A DNA stretch of 64,000 nucleotides from Burkholderiales bacterium (GTDB taxonomy: Bacteria; Pseudomonadota; Gammaproteobacteria; Burkholderiales; SG8-41), in contig DATAJS010000008.1 in NCBI GenBank assembly GCA_036262035.1, positions 62,001 through 126,000 on the forward strand, written 5' to 3'. A program made the translations under genes and the position numbers. A model generated the notes under the pieces. The model was not told the DNA's origin. It did no database searches and was given only the letters and a program-made list of their open reading frames with translations. Every line of letters begins with the position of its first letter. Position 1 is the stretch's first letter. Below, one piece after another: positions 53,718 through 61,305 of this stretch.

Positions 53718-54053
53718 TCACGCGGCGCCCGGCGCGGCTTGCCGATCGAGCTGCAGATTCACGCCGTCCTGTGTGAGCTCGATGTCCTGATGGATCCACA
53801 ACTGGCAGCACAGCCGGTAGCCCTGCTCGAGATAGGCGCCCAGCAGCTTTTGCTCTTTCCAGTTCGGTGCGGCGAGGTGCTCGCCGCCCCTGAGAATGCG
53901 GCTCGCGCACGTGCCGCACTTGGCCATGCCGCAACGGTATTTCAGGTGCGGCCAGGGGAACTGCTTCACCCCGGCGCGCACGACGAGGTTCGAGTTCGGC
54001 GGCACCTCCGCCGCGTAGCCCGTGCCGTCCTTGTAGATGGTGACCGTCGGCAT
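53718..54053 (-). CDS. 2Fe-2S ferredoxin (second paralogue)
   Basis: A 111-aa ferredoxin: YRCGMAKCGTCASRI supplies C-x4-C-x2-C and RLCCQLWIHQDI the fourth Cys. The start MPTVTIYKDG at 54053 avoids an upstream extension that runs through the operator. It opens the minus-strand operon and is divergent from the diiron-enzyme gene, sharing a regulatory palindrome. Confidence 0.88.
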   Translation of the reverse strand: MPTVTIYKDGTGYAAEVPPNSNLVVRAGVKQFPWPHLKYRCGMAKCGTCASRILRGGEHLAAPNWKEQKLLGAYLEQGYRLCCQLWIHQDIELTQDGVNLQLDRQAAPGAA

Positions 54054-54076
54054 ATCCGCTTTCCGCCCGCCATGCC

Positions 54077-54104
54077 TTGATCCGCGCGGCATAAGTTGTA
54101 TACT
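54077..54104 (+). promoter_or_regulatory. Putative sigma-70 promoter of the diiron-enzyme operon
   Basis: -35 TTGATC at 54077-54082, 16-base spacer, -10 TATACT at 54099-54104. The -10 lies inside the GTATAC palindrome, so regulator binding would block polymerase. Confidence 0.5.
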
Positions 54105-54114
54105 GTATACAGTT
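54096..54114. promoter_or_regulatory. GTATAC-repeat operator, probable GntR site
   Basis: TTGTATACTGTATACAGTT contains the perfect palindrome ACTGTATACAGT and two copies of GTATAC. It lies between the two divergent operons that carry the GntR gene at 51285 at one end, typical for FCD regulators that use TGTATACA-like sites. Confidence 0.65.
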
Positions 54115-54141
54115 ATGCTGTCAACTGTCGCGGAGGCTGCC

Positions 54142-54912
54142 ATGGCGAAGCTGCTGGACAAGGACACGTTTCGAACCGCGCTCGAGGACGCGATCAAGGG
54201 GAAAAGCGCCAACAAGGCGCCCTTCAGCGTCGCGTGGGCCAGCGGCCAACTGACGCGCGAGCACCTCTCGCGCTGGGCGGAGAACCACTACCACTATGTC
54301 GGGCCGTTCGCCGAATACCTCGCCTACATCTACGCGAAGATGCCGTCGCGCTTCCAGGACGCGAAGGATTTCCTGCTGCACAACATGTACGAGGAAGAGA
54401 TCGGCGGCGACCGGCACACCGACCTTCTGATCCGCTTTGCCGAGGCGTGCGGCACGACGCGCGAGCGCGTGACCGACCCCGACAACATGTCGCCGACCAC
54501 GCGCGGGCTGCAGAGCTGGTGTTTCGCGGTCGCGATGCGCGAGGATCCGATCGTCGCGGTCGCGGGGCTCGTCGTCGGACTGGAGTCGCAGGTGCCATCG
54601 ATCTATCGCAAGCAGACTCCGGTGCTGCGCTCCAGGTACGGCTTCACCGACGAGCAGGTCGAGTTCTTCGACCTGCACATCGTCTCGGACGAGATCCACG
54701 GCGAGCGCGGCTACCAGATCGTGCTCGAGTGCGCCGACACCCCCGAGCTCCAGCAGCGCTGCCTGCGCATCTGCGAGATCGGCGCGCAGATGCGGCTGCT
54801 CTACACCACCGCGCTCTATTACGACTACGTCGCGAGCGACATCCCGCTCGTCCAGCTCGATCGGGTCGAGCACCAGGTGCCGCCCAACGAACGCGAGCTG
54901 CTCCAGGCGTAA
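54142..54912 (+). CDS. Heme-oxygenase-like putative diiron oxidase/oxygenase (TenA/PqqC fold)
   Basis: A 256-aa helical protein of the iron-containing redox enzyme group. Residues E85 and H92 (EEEIGGDRH), E148 (GLES) and H179, D183, H186 (LHIVSDEIH) reproduce in number and spacing the six ligands of the diiron enzyme CADD (E-x6-H, E, H-x3-D-x2-H), unlike PqqC or TenA. It should bind two metals and activate O2 on an organic substrate. GGAGG precedes ATG 54142. Ferredoxins, a flavin reductase, a GlcG-type protein and a receptor are linked. The reaction is unknown. Confidence 0.83.
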   Translation: MAKLLDKDTFRTALEDAIKGKSANKAPFSVAWASGQLTREHLSRWAENHYHYVGPFAEYLAYIYAKMPSRFQDAKDFLLHNMYEEEIGGDRHTDLLIRFAEACGTTRERVTDPDNMSPTTRGLQSWCFAVAMREDPIVAVAGLVVGLESQVPSIYRKQTPVLRSRYGFTDEQVEFFDLHIVSDEIHGERGYQIVLECADTPELQQRCLRICEIGAQMRLLYTTALYYDYVASDIPLVQLDRVEHQVPPNERELLQA

Positions 54913-54922
54913 CCGGGGCCGC

Positions 54923-55402
54923 ATGAAGGCGACGCTCAAGCTCGAGCTCGACGAGGCCCGCACGATGGTGCGCGCGGCATTACAGAAAGCCGACTCGCTA
55001 CGCGTCGCCGAGACCGTCTGCGTCGTCGACGACGGAGGGTACCCGCTCGCCATGGAGCGCATGAACGGTGCGCGCGTGACGGGCCCGCAGATCGCGTGGA
55101 ACAAGGCCTTCACCGCGGCCGGGCACAAGCGCTCCACTCATCTCTTCAATACCTCGCCGAACGGCCCCGCCCTGCCCGGCAATGAAGCCTTTGGCATCCA
55201 GTGGAGCTTCGAAGGCCGATTCACGGTCTTCGTCGGCGGCTTTCCGATCGTCGTCGATGGCGAAGTCATCGGCGGCATCGGGCTGTCGGGCGGGAACGGC
55301 GAGCAGGACACCGCGTGTGCGCTCGCCGCGCTCGAAGCGCTGGCGGCGGTGCTGCGCCCCCACGGCCATAGCGTCACTGTCGAAGCCGACATCAAGCGAT
55401 GA
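54923..55402 (+). CDS. GlcG/HbpS-family protein
   Basis: A 159-aa protein of the GlcG/heme-degrading family: VCVVDDGGYPLAMERMNGA, WNKAFTAAGHKRST and GEVIGGIGLSGGNGEQDTACA. These small proteins bind heme or glycolate-like ligands or support oxidation of small molecules; the exact role is uncertain. It lies 11 bases after the diiron-enzyme gene and overlaps the reductase by ATGA. Confidence 0.85.
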   Translation: MKATLKLELDEARTMVRAALQKADSLRVAETVCVVDDGGYPLAMERMNGARVTGPQIAWNKAFTAAGHKRSTHLFNTSPNGPALPGNEAFGIQWSFEGRFTVFVGGFPIVVDGEVIGGIGLSGGNGEQDTACALAALEALAAVLRPHGHSVTVEADIKR

Positions 55403-56391
55403 CCTTCACGGTTCGCGTCGCAGGCGGTGAGTCGTTCGCCGCACGCGGCGACGAATCGTTGCTCGCAGCGGCGGCGCGTGCGGGAGTGGGGCTGCCCTGC
55501 GATTGCAGGCTCGGCGGTTGCGGCGCTTGTCGCGTGATGCTTCTCTCCGGCAGCGTCGTCTATGACGAAGAGCCGATGGCGCTCACACCTGAAGACGCGG
55601 AGGACGGTTTCGCGCTCGCATGCCAGGCGAAGCCGACCAGCGACGTCGAGATCTCCATCGCCAGCGCGGTGTTGTCGCCGCCGCGCCGATGCTCCGCCGC
55701 GGTTCGCGCGGTTCGGATGCTCGCGCCGGACGTCGCACACCTGCAAATCGCCGCGGATGGCGGCGACGTCGAGTTCCAGCCGGGTCAGTACGTGAAGGTG
55801 CTGCTGGACCGCGGCGGCACACGCAACTTCTCCATGGCGTCGCGGCCGGCGGGTCCGGACCTCGACTTTCATATCCGCTGCATACGCGGCGGGCGTTTCA
55901 CCGACGGCGCGCTCAGGCAGCTCGTGCCTGGCGACCGGCTGGAGATCGAGCTGCCGCACGGCGCGTTCTTCTATCGCGAAAACGACATGCGCCCGATTGT
56001 CATGGCAGCGACCGGCACCGGGCTTGCGCCGATCAAGAGTATGCTCGAAGCCCTGCTCGAAGCGCCGGAACATCCGCCGGTCACGCTCTATTGGGGCGCG
56101 CGAACCCTTGCCGATCTCTATCTGCACGGCGACATCTCGACGTGGCGCGAACGCTACGCCGATTTTCGCTACGAGCCGGTGCTTTCGCGGCCCGATTCCT
56201 CATGGCGCGGTCGGCGCGGTTACGTGCAGGACGCCGTGCGCGACGACTGCGACGAGCTCTCCGGGCACGCCGTTTATCTGTGCGGATCGCCGCTGATGAT
56301 CGCAGCGGCGCGCGAAGCGTTCGCTCTGCACGGCGCCGACCCCGGGTATATCTACGCCGACAGCTTCACGTTCCAGGCGGACGCGCGCTGA
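55399..56391 (+). CDS. NAD(P)H:ferredoxin oxidoreductase with fused 2Fe-2S domain
   Basis: A 330-aa reductase of the phenol hydroxylase/CDP-6-deoxyglucoseen reductase type. N-terminal ferredoxin domain (CDCRLGGCGACRV plus distal Cys in LACQAK), FAD domain (FQPGQYVKVLL, RNFSMASRP) and NAD domain (AATGTGLAPIKSML, VYLCGSPLMI). It passes electrons from NAD(P)H to an oxygenase and is the last gene of the diiron-enzyme operon. Confidence 0.92.
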   Translation: MTFTVRVAGGESFAARGDESLLAAAARAGVGLPCDCRLGGCGACRVMLLSGSVVYDEEPMALTPEDAEDGFALACQAKPTSDVEISIASAVLSPPRRCSAAVRAVRMLAPDVAHLQIAADGGDVEFQPGQYVKVLLDRGGTRNFSMASRPAGPDLDFHIRCIRGGRFTDGALRQLVPGDRLEIELPHGAFFYRENDMRPIVMAATGTGLAPIKSMLEALLEAPEHPPVTLYWGARTLADLYLHGDISTWRERYADFRYEPVLSRPDSSWRGRRGYVQDAVRDDCDELSGHAVYLCGSPLMIAAAREAFALHGADPGYIYADSFTFQADAR

Positions 56392-56489
56392 CACGCGGTG
56401 TCGAGGCCCAAGATTTATTTGCGATGCGCGGCCGATCGCTGAAGCGTAAGCTGCGGCATTCGTTCGTGCGTGAGCAGTCAGGAGCATAG

Positions 56490-57383
56490 ATGCCGACTTC
56501 CAGGCGCATGCGCGTCCTCATTGCGATCGATGGCTCGGCCGCTGCCCGGACCGCAATAGATGTCGCGATGAAGTTACCCTGGCCCGACTCGGTTCGCGTG
56601 CACGGCGTCGTCGCGCTCCGCGCCGGCTACGCCGCGCTGCGATCCAGAGAGCTCGATGCCGCGCTGGACGCGAGCTTGCGGCATGCGGCCGACTCTGCAC
56701 GCGCCCTGCTCGGCTCCCGTTGGGATGGGGCCGAGGTGACGATCCTCGATGAAGCGCCGCTCGACGCCATCCTGGGAGAAGCGCGCCGCACGCGCGCCGA
56801 CGTGATCGCACTGGGTTGGCGGGGCCACGGGAGGTTCCAGCGCCTGCTCGCCGGCTCGGTATCCCGCGCCGTTGCGGCGAACGCCGACTGCTCGGTTCTG
56901 GTCGCGCGCACCGCGCCTGCGAGCGTAACCCGGTTTGTCATCGGTTACGACGGAGGCCCGAATTCCCGGCGCGCCGTGAGCCTGCTCAGCCGACTGGAAC
57001 CCGGGCGTGGAAATCGTGCCGTGCTGGTGAAGGTCGTCGAGCCGGTGGACAAGCTGCCGGCACGAGCTGCGCGTCTTCCGAGGGGCGTTCGTGCAACGCT
57101 CCGTCAGGAGCTCGCGGCACTCAACGCCCGGCGCTGCGAGGCGGCACAGGCCGAACTGGATACCGCCGCCGGACGCCTCAAGACCAGCGGCTGGAGCACG
57201 GAGACCGAAATCCGGACGGGCTATCCATTGCCTGTCCTGTTGAGTGCCACTCGCGCGCATCGCGCCGACGTGCTCGTTGTCGGCGCACGCGAGGCCGGCG
57301 GGGTCAAGCGCGCGCTGCTCGGCAGCGTCGCTGAAGGCGCGCTCAACAGCTCACGCCTGCCCGTTCTGCTCGTGCGCTCGTGA
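56490..57383 (+). CDS. Tandem-domain universal stress protein
   Basis: A 297-aa two-domain USP. Domain 1 starts MRVLIAIDGSAAARTAIDVAMK and includes LGWRGHGRFQRLLAGSVSRAVAAN; domain 2 starts TRFVIGYDGGPNSRRAV and ends RLPVLLVRS with GAREAGGVKRALLGSV. It differs from the ATDLS subgroup (8208, 29243) and is closer to the AIDGS type. AGGAG precedes ATG 56490. No G12 promoter in the 98 bases upstream. Confidence 0.9.
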   Translation: MPTSRRMRVLIAIDGSAAARTAIDVAMKLPWPDSVRVHGVVALRAGYAALRSRELDAALDASLRHAADSARALLGSRWDGAEVTILDEAPLDAILGEARRTRADVIALGWRGHGRFQRLLAGSVSRAVAANADCSVLVARTAPASVTRFVIGYDGGPNSRRAVSLLSRLEPGRGNRAVLVKVVEPVDKLPARAARLPRGVRATLRQELAALNARRCEAAQAELDTAAGRLKTSGWSTETEIRTGYPLPVLLSATRAHRADVLVVGAREAGGVKRALLGSVAEGALNSSRLPVLLVRS

Positions 57384-57674
57384 AGGGCAGCCTCCGGAAC
57401 TGCCGCGAGCCGACGCTCCTGCAAGGTTTCGGCAGTCACGCCGGTCTCTAGCTGTGGGGCAGGCAAAGTCCGATTCCGAGCGCCCGATCCGGTCCATCGT
57501 CCCCTGGCCCGCGACGGCAGCTCGACCTTCGTCGCGCGCACCCGGTGCAAGCGTTTACGCGCGACTCGGCTCTGATCCGTTCTGAAATCGACAAGCGGCA
57601 CGCAGTCGTCGGCTCTCGCTCATCGCGAAGAGCGACGGCGCGTGCGGGCTCGACCCAATGACCAGGAGGAAAGA

Positions 57675-58667
57675 ATGCGCTTCAAACGTAGTTTCCGACT
57701 CGCGACCCGCATCGCGTGCTGCGCGATCGTGTGGAGCGCCGCACTGTCCGGACCGGCACAGAGCGCCGCCACCTGGCCGGAGCGCCCGGTGCGCGTCATC
57801 ACGCCCGCCGCCCCGGGAGGAACCACGGATTTTCTGGCGCGGCTCTTCAGCACGAAGCTTTCGGAGACCCTCAAGGAGCAGTTCATCGTCGACAACCGCG
57901 CCAGCCAGTCCGGCGTGCTCGCCGCCGAGCTCACGATGAATGCCGCGCCCGACGGGTACACGCTCTTCGTCCCGTATCACCAGCACACCATCAACGCTGC
58001 GTTGCTGCCGAAGCTTCCTTACCATCCGGTGAACGACTTCACGCCGGTCACGCAGCTCACAGCCGCGGGCCTCATGCTCGTCGTGCATCCTGACACGCCG
58101 GTGAAGACGTTGAAGGATTTCATAGCGTGGAGCAAGCAACAGGGCGGGAACCTGAACTTCGGCTCGGCGGGCATCGGCAGCGGCGGGCACCTCGCCGGCG
58201 AGCTCTACAAGCTCATGACCGGTGTTCAGGCGACGCACATCCCGTACAAGGGCACCGGACCGGCGACGACGGCGCTGCTCGGCAAGGAATATCAGTTCAA
58301 CTTCATGGGCCTGTCGGCGGCGACGAAGCTCGTGTCTTCGGGGCGCCTGCGCGGTCTCGCGGTCACGTCGACGCAGCGCCTGAAGTCCATGCCGGACATC
58401 CCGACCGTTGCCGAGTCGGGTATTCCGGGTTTCGAGGTTGTCGGCTGGTACGGCATCATGGCGCCGGCCAAGCTTCCGAAGCCGCTGCTCGACCGGATCT
58501 ACGGCGAGGTCATGAAGGCGCTCGACGATCCGGGCATCCAGAAAGCGATCTTCGCCCAAGGCGCGACGGCGGTCGGCAGCTCACCCGCAGATTTCCGCAA
58601 GTACCTGCTCGCGGACATGGAGAAATGGCAGAAGGTGGTCAAGGCGAGCGGCGCGAAGCCGTTCTGA
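57675..58667 (+). CDS. Bug-family tricarboxylate transporter solute receptor
   Basis: A 330-aa periplasmic binding protein: signal peptide (about 1-35, ending AQSAA), then WPERPVRVITPAAPGGTTD, VDNRASQSGVLAAE and THIPYKGTGPATTALLGK. AGGAGG precedes ATG 57675. It stands alone, with 290 bases of apparently empty sequence before it and the terC riboswitch region after it. Confidence 0.9.
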   Translation: MRFKRSFRLATRIACCAIVWSAALSGPAQSAATWPERPVRVITPAAPGGTTDFLARLFSTKLSETLKEQFIVDNRASQSGVLAAELTMNAAPDGYTLFVPYHQHTINAALLPKLPYHPVNDFTPVTQLTAAGLMLVVHPDTPVKTLKDFIAWSKQQGGNLNFGSAGIGSGGHLAGELYKLMTGVQATHIPYKGTGPATTALLGKEYQFNFMGLSAATKLVSSGRLRGLAVTSTQRLKSMPDIPTVAESGIPGFEVVGWYGIMAPAKLPKPLLDRIYGEVMKALDDPGIQKAIFAQGATAVGSSPADFRKYLLADMEKWQKVVKASGAKPF

Positions 58668-58760
58668 GAGGCGCGGACCTGTTCTTTCCGCCCGCGGACG
58701 GCCGTGCTGCATGCAACCCCCGACAATGCGCGCGGTCCGTCCGCCCATCAACCCTTCTTG

Positions 58761-58777
58761 AGAACAACAGTGTTTCC
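58761..58777 (-). promoter_or_regulatory. Orphan G12-type upstream element
   Basis: Read on the minus strand GGAAACACTGTTGTTCT is a near-consensus element. On neither strand do a -35 and -10 follow with the regulon spacing, so it is reported as an isolated binding site, about 55 bases before the riboswitch of the terC-usp gene. Confidence 0.4.
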
Positions 58778-58830
58778 CTGCGTCGACAATCCCTCGCCCG
58801 CAATGCTGTCCAACCCTCAACGCCCTCATA

Positions 58831-58930
58831 GAGGGGAGTAGCTTCGGCAGCCGCGCTCGCGGCTGCAGCGGTGCGGCCGTCAGGACGAGTCCAAAAACGC
58901 TCCGGCTGCATCGGCGCCCAGCGATCGTGT
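58831..58930 (+). promoter_or_regulatory. yybP-ykoY-type manganese riboswitch
   Basis: The conserved core GAGGGGAGTAGC is followed by a strong GC hairpin (GCAGCCGCGCTCGCGGCTGC), then GTCAGGACGAG, which matches the second conserved internal loop of this RNA family. It lies about 90-190 bases upstream of a TerC gene, the usual target. Mn2+ sensed by the aptamer would turn on the transporter. The 3' limit is approximate. Confidence 0.78.
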
Positions 58931-59018
58931 GATCGCTCCGCGGTAGCGAGACCTCACGTGGCACCAGCGCTGCTTGCAGCGCTGCGTCACGGCCTGGTCG
59001 GACGCTGACGGAGCACAC

Positions 59019-60284
59019 ATGGATCTCTTTTCCCTGCAGTTCCTTTCCGCCCTCGCCGCCATCGTGGTGATCGACCTCGTGCTGGCGGGCGACAACGCGA
59101 TCGTCATCGGGCTCGTCGCGCGGCGCCTGCCTGCGACCCTGCGCCGGCCCGCCATCGTATGGGGCACCGTCGGTGCGGTCGGGGTCCGCATCGCGATGAC
59201 GCTCGCCGTCGTCTGGCTGCTCGAGATTCCGGGTCTGCGCGCCGTGGGTGGCGCTCTTCTCGTCTGGATCGCCTACAGGCTCCTGCTCGACTCGAATGCG
59301 GATGGAGAGCACCACGTTCGGCCGGCCGCGGGCTTCTGGGCAGCGATGCGGACCATCATCGTCGCCGATGCGTTGATGGGACTCGACAACGTGCTCGCAG
59401 TCGCCGGTGCAGCGCAGGGCAGCGTGATGCTCGTCGTGCTCGGTCTCCTGATCAGCGTACCGATCATGATCTGGGGCAGTCAGCTGATCCTCAAATACGT
59501 GGAGCGTTATCCCGCCATCGTGTATTTCGGCGCCGGCGTTCTCGCGTGGACGGCGGCAAAGATGGTCCTGTCCGAGCCGCTCCTCGCACCTTATATGCCG
59601 GAGCGCGACGCCGCAGCCGTGGTCATCTACCTGGCGGTCATCGCGGGGACGCTCGTCTGCGGATTCGCCGGGAACCGACGGGGTGTCGGCAAGCGCATCA
59701 CTGCACACCTGGTGACGGTGTCGGCAACACCCGCCGAGGCCTGTCGCCCGGCGGTCACTCGCGAAGGAGACGATCGTATGAAAAAGATATTACTGCCCGT
59801 CGACGGCTCGTCCAATTCACTCAAGGCCGTGCGCCACGCGGTGAATCGCTCCGTCGGCGGCGAAGCGCTCGAGCTCCATCTGTTGCACGTGCGCGAGCCG
59901 TTCTCGCAGCACATCGCGCGCTTCGCGCGGCGCCGCGACCGCATGGGGTACCATCGCGACCAGGCCGAGAAGGCGCTCGAGCCCGCGCGCAAGCTTCTCG
60001 CGCAGTTCAACATCCCTTACTGCTCGCACGTGCAGCTTGGCAACCGCGCCGAAACGATCGTGCGTTTCGCGGAGACGCTCGGCGCCGCCGAGATCCTCAT
60101 CGGGACGGCACGCAAGAACTCCATCACGCGGATCCTGGAAGACTCGACCACCTTCAAGGTCCTGGAATCCTCGTCCGTACCGGTGGGGGTGGTCGCGGGC
60201 GACGCGATCTCCCCGTTGGAGCGATACGGCGCGCCGGTCACCGTGGCGGCCGTCGTCGCCCTGCTGATCGCCGCAATCGAATGA
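59019..60284 (+). CDS. TerC membrane domain fused in frame to a universal stress protein
   Basis: A 421-aa product. Residues 1-253 are a TerC protein (VLAGDNAIVIGLVARRLP and DALMGLDNVLAVAGAAQG with membrane Asp); residues 254-421 are a USP (MKKILLPVDGSSNSLKAV, LIGTARKNSITRILEDSTTF) ending in a further membrane helix (VTVAAVVALLIAAIE). A strong AAGGAG sits just before the internal ATG at 59778, so a free USP may also be made. GGAG precedes ATG 59019. Mn-riboswitch controlled. Confidence 0.85.
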   Translation: MDLFSLQFLSALAAIVVIDLVLAGDNAIVIGLVARRLPATLRRPAIVWGTVGAVGVRIAMTLAVVWLLEIPGLRAVGGALLVWIAYRLLLDSNADGEHHVRPAAGFWAAMRTIIVADALMGLDNVLAVAGAAQGSVMLVVLGLLISVPIMIWGSQLILKYVERYPAIVYFGAGVLAWTAAKMVLSEPLLAPYMPERDAAAVVIYLAVIAGTLVCGFAGNRRGVGKRITAHLVTVSATPAEACRPAVTREGDDRMKKILLPVDGSSNSLKAVRHAVNRSVGGEALELHLLHVREPFSQHIARFARRRDRMGYHRDQAEKALEPARKLLAQFNIPYCSHVQLGNRAETIVRFAETLGAAEILIGTARKNSITRILEDSTTFKVLESSSVPVGVVAGDAISPLERYGAPVTVAAVVALLIAAIE

Positions 60285-60341
60285 ACGGGTTCCGGCGCCC
60301 GCTGATGGCGGGCGCGATCGGGATATGCAACAGTACAGGGC

Positions 60342-60812
60342 ATGTCCACCGAGACTTGGGAGCTCCTGAGCTACATCGTTACGGTCTTCGGCCTGCCGTT
60401 GGCCATCGGCGTCTTTTTCTACGAGCAGCGCAAAGAGCGCGAGAACGAGGAGGAGGAGGTCTATCAGCTGCTCTCGGACAACTACCAGGATTTCCTGAAG
60501 GTCGCGCTGGAGAATCCTGACCTGCGGCTCTTTTCGAAAGACGTGACGCCGGGTCTCAGCGCCGAGCAGCGCGAGCGCAAGCTCATCGTGTTCGACATGC
60601 TGGTCTCCCTCTTCGAGCGCGCGTATCTCCTCCTGTACGAAACGTCCATGTCGGCCCAGCAGGCGCGGCGCTGGAGCTCCTGGGAGGACTATATGCGCGA
60701 GTGGTGCGACAGGCCGGACTTTCGCGCCGCGCTGCCCGACCTTCTCAGGGGCGAAGACCCGGAGTTCGTCACTTACATCCGCAGGTTGCTTGCGGAGCAG
60801 GTTCCGGTATGA
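60342..60812 (+). CDS. Uncharacterised membrane-anchored protein (156 aa)
   Basis: One N-terminal membrane helix (LLSYIVTVFGLPLAIGVFFY), a charged linker EQRKERENEEEEVYQLL and a cytoplasmic helical domain with FLKVALENPDLRLF and MLVSLFERAYLLLYE. Similar one-helix proteins are found across proteobacteria without a known function. It lies 57 bases after the TerC-USP gene and converges with the EF-hand gene. No clear ribosome-binding site stands out. Confidence 0.72.
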   Translation: MSTETWELLSYIVTVFGLPLAIGVFFYEQRKERENEEEEVYQLLSDNYQDFLKVALENPDLRLFSKDVTPGLSAEQRERKLIVFDMLVSLFERAYLLLYETSMSAQQARRWSSWEDYMREWCDRPDFRAALPDLLRGEDPEFVTYIRRLLAEQVPV

Positions 60813-60831
60813 CCTGCGTGCAGCGGCGGGC

Positions 60832-61173
60832 TCACGGCGTGCCTGCCGCCCCTTCACCGCTCACCGCAAACACCTCGAGCCCGGCATCGGCCGCGTGGGA
60901 CCCGTAGCGGCGCTCGAGGGCATCACGCAGCTCGCCTCTCGTCACCAGGCCGTTTCGATTGACGTCGATGTCGTCGAACACGGGCAGGAAATTGACGTCG
61001 CCTCCGGCCTCCTCACGGGACACCTGCGCGTCACGGTTGCGGTCGAGCGAATCGAACAGCGTCGCCAGCTCCCTGCCCACCCGGGTCTCATAGTTGTACT
61101 GGTCGCTTGCGAGCGCGCCTTGCATCCATACGGCCGCCGCTATGGTTACTACCATGCGCAGAACATATTTCAT
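60832..61173 (-). CDS. Exported EF-hand calcium-binding protein
   Basis: A 113-aa protein with a signal peptide (about 1-24, MQGALASD) and two canonical EF-hand loops: DRNRDAQVSREE and DVNRNGLVTRGE, each with Asp at position 1 and Glu at position 12. It is likely periplasmic. GGAGG precedes ATG 61173. The G12-type promoter at 61209-61266 drives it. Confidence 0.83.
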   Translation of the reverse strand: MKYVLRMVVTIAAAVWMQGALASDQYNYETRVGRELATLFDSLDRNRDAQVSREEAGGDVNFLPVFDDIDVNRNGLVTRGELRDALERRYGSHAADAGLEVFAVSGEGAAGTP

Positions 61174-61208
61174 AGGGGTCCTCCGTTGACATGCGTTCAT
61201 CAACCCTC

Positions 61209-61266
61209 ACTGTAGCCGCCGGCTGCGCTCGCGATAAGCCGCCCGGCACGGGAATGTTTGTGCAGC
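61209..61266 (-). promoter_or_regulatory. G12 stress-regulon promoter (EF-hand gene, minus strand)
   Basis: On the minus strand: -35 TTATCG at 61237-61232, 17-base spacer, -10 TACAGT at 61214-61209, upstream element GCTGCACAAACATTCCCG from 61266, nearly the same as in the dps promoter. It overlaps the 5' region of the divergent pyruvate kinase gene. Confidence 0.68.
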
Positions 61267-61305
61267 GGAATGCATAATGAGGTCGTTCTAGGTGGAGACT
61301 CGGGT

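Noticed and set aside
57384-57674. Possible small gene between the USP and the Bug receptor
   Set aside because: The frames here lack a ribosome-binding site and any family resemblance; I see nothing supportable in this 290-base stretch.
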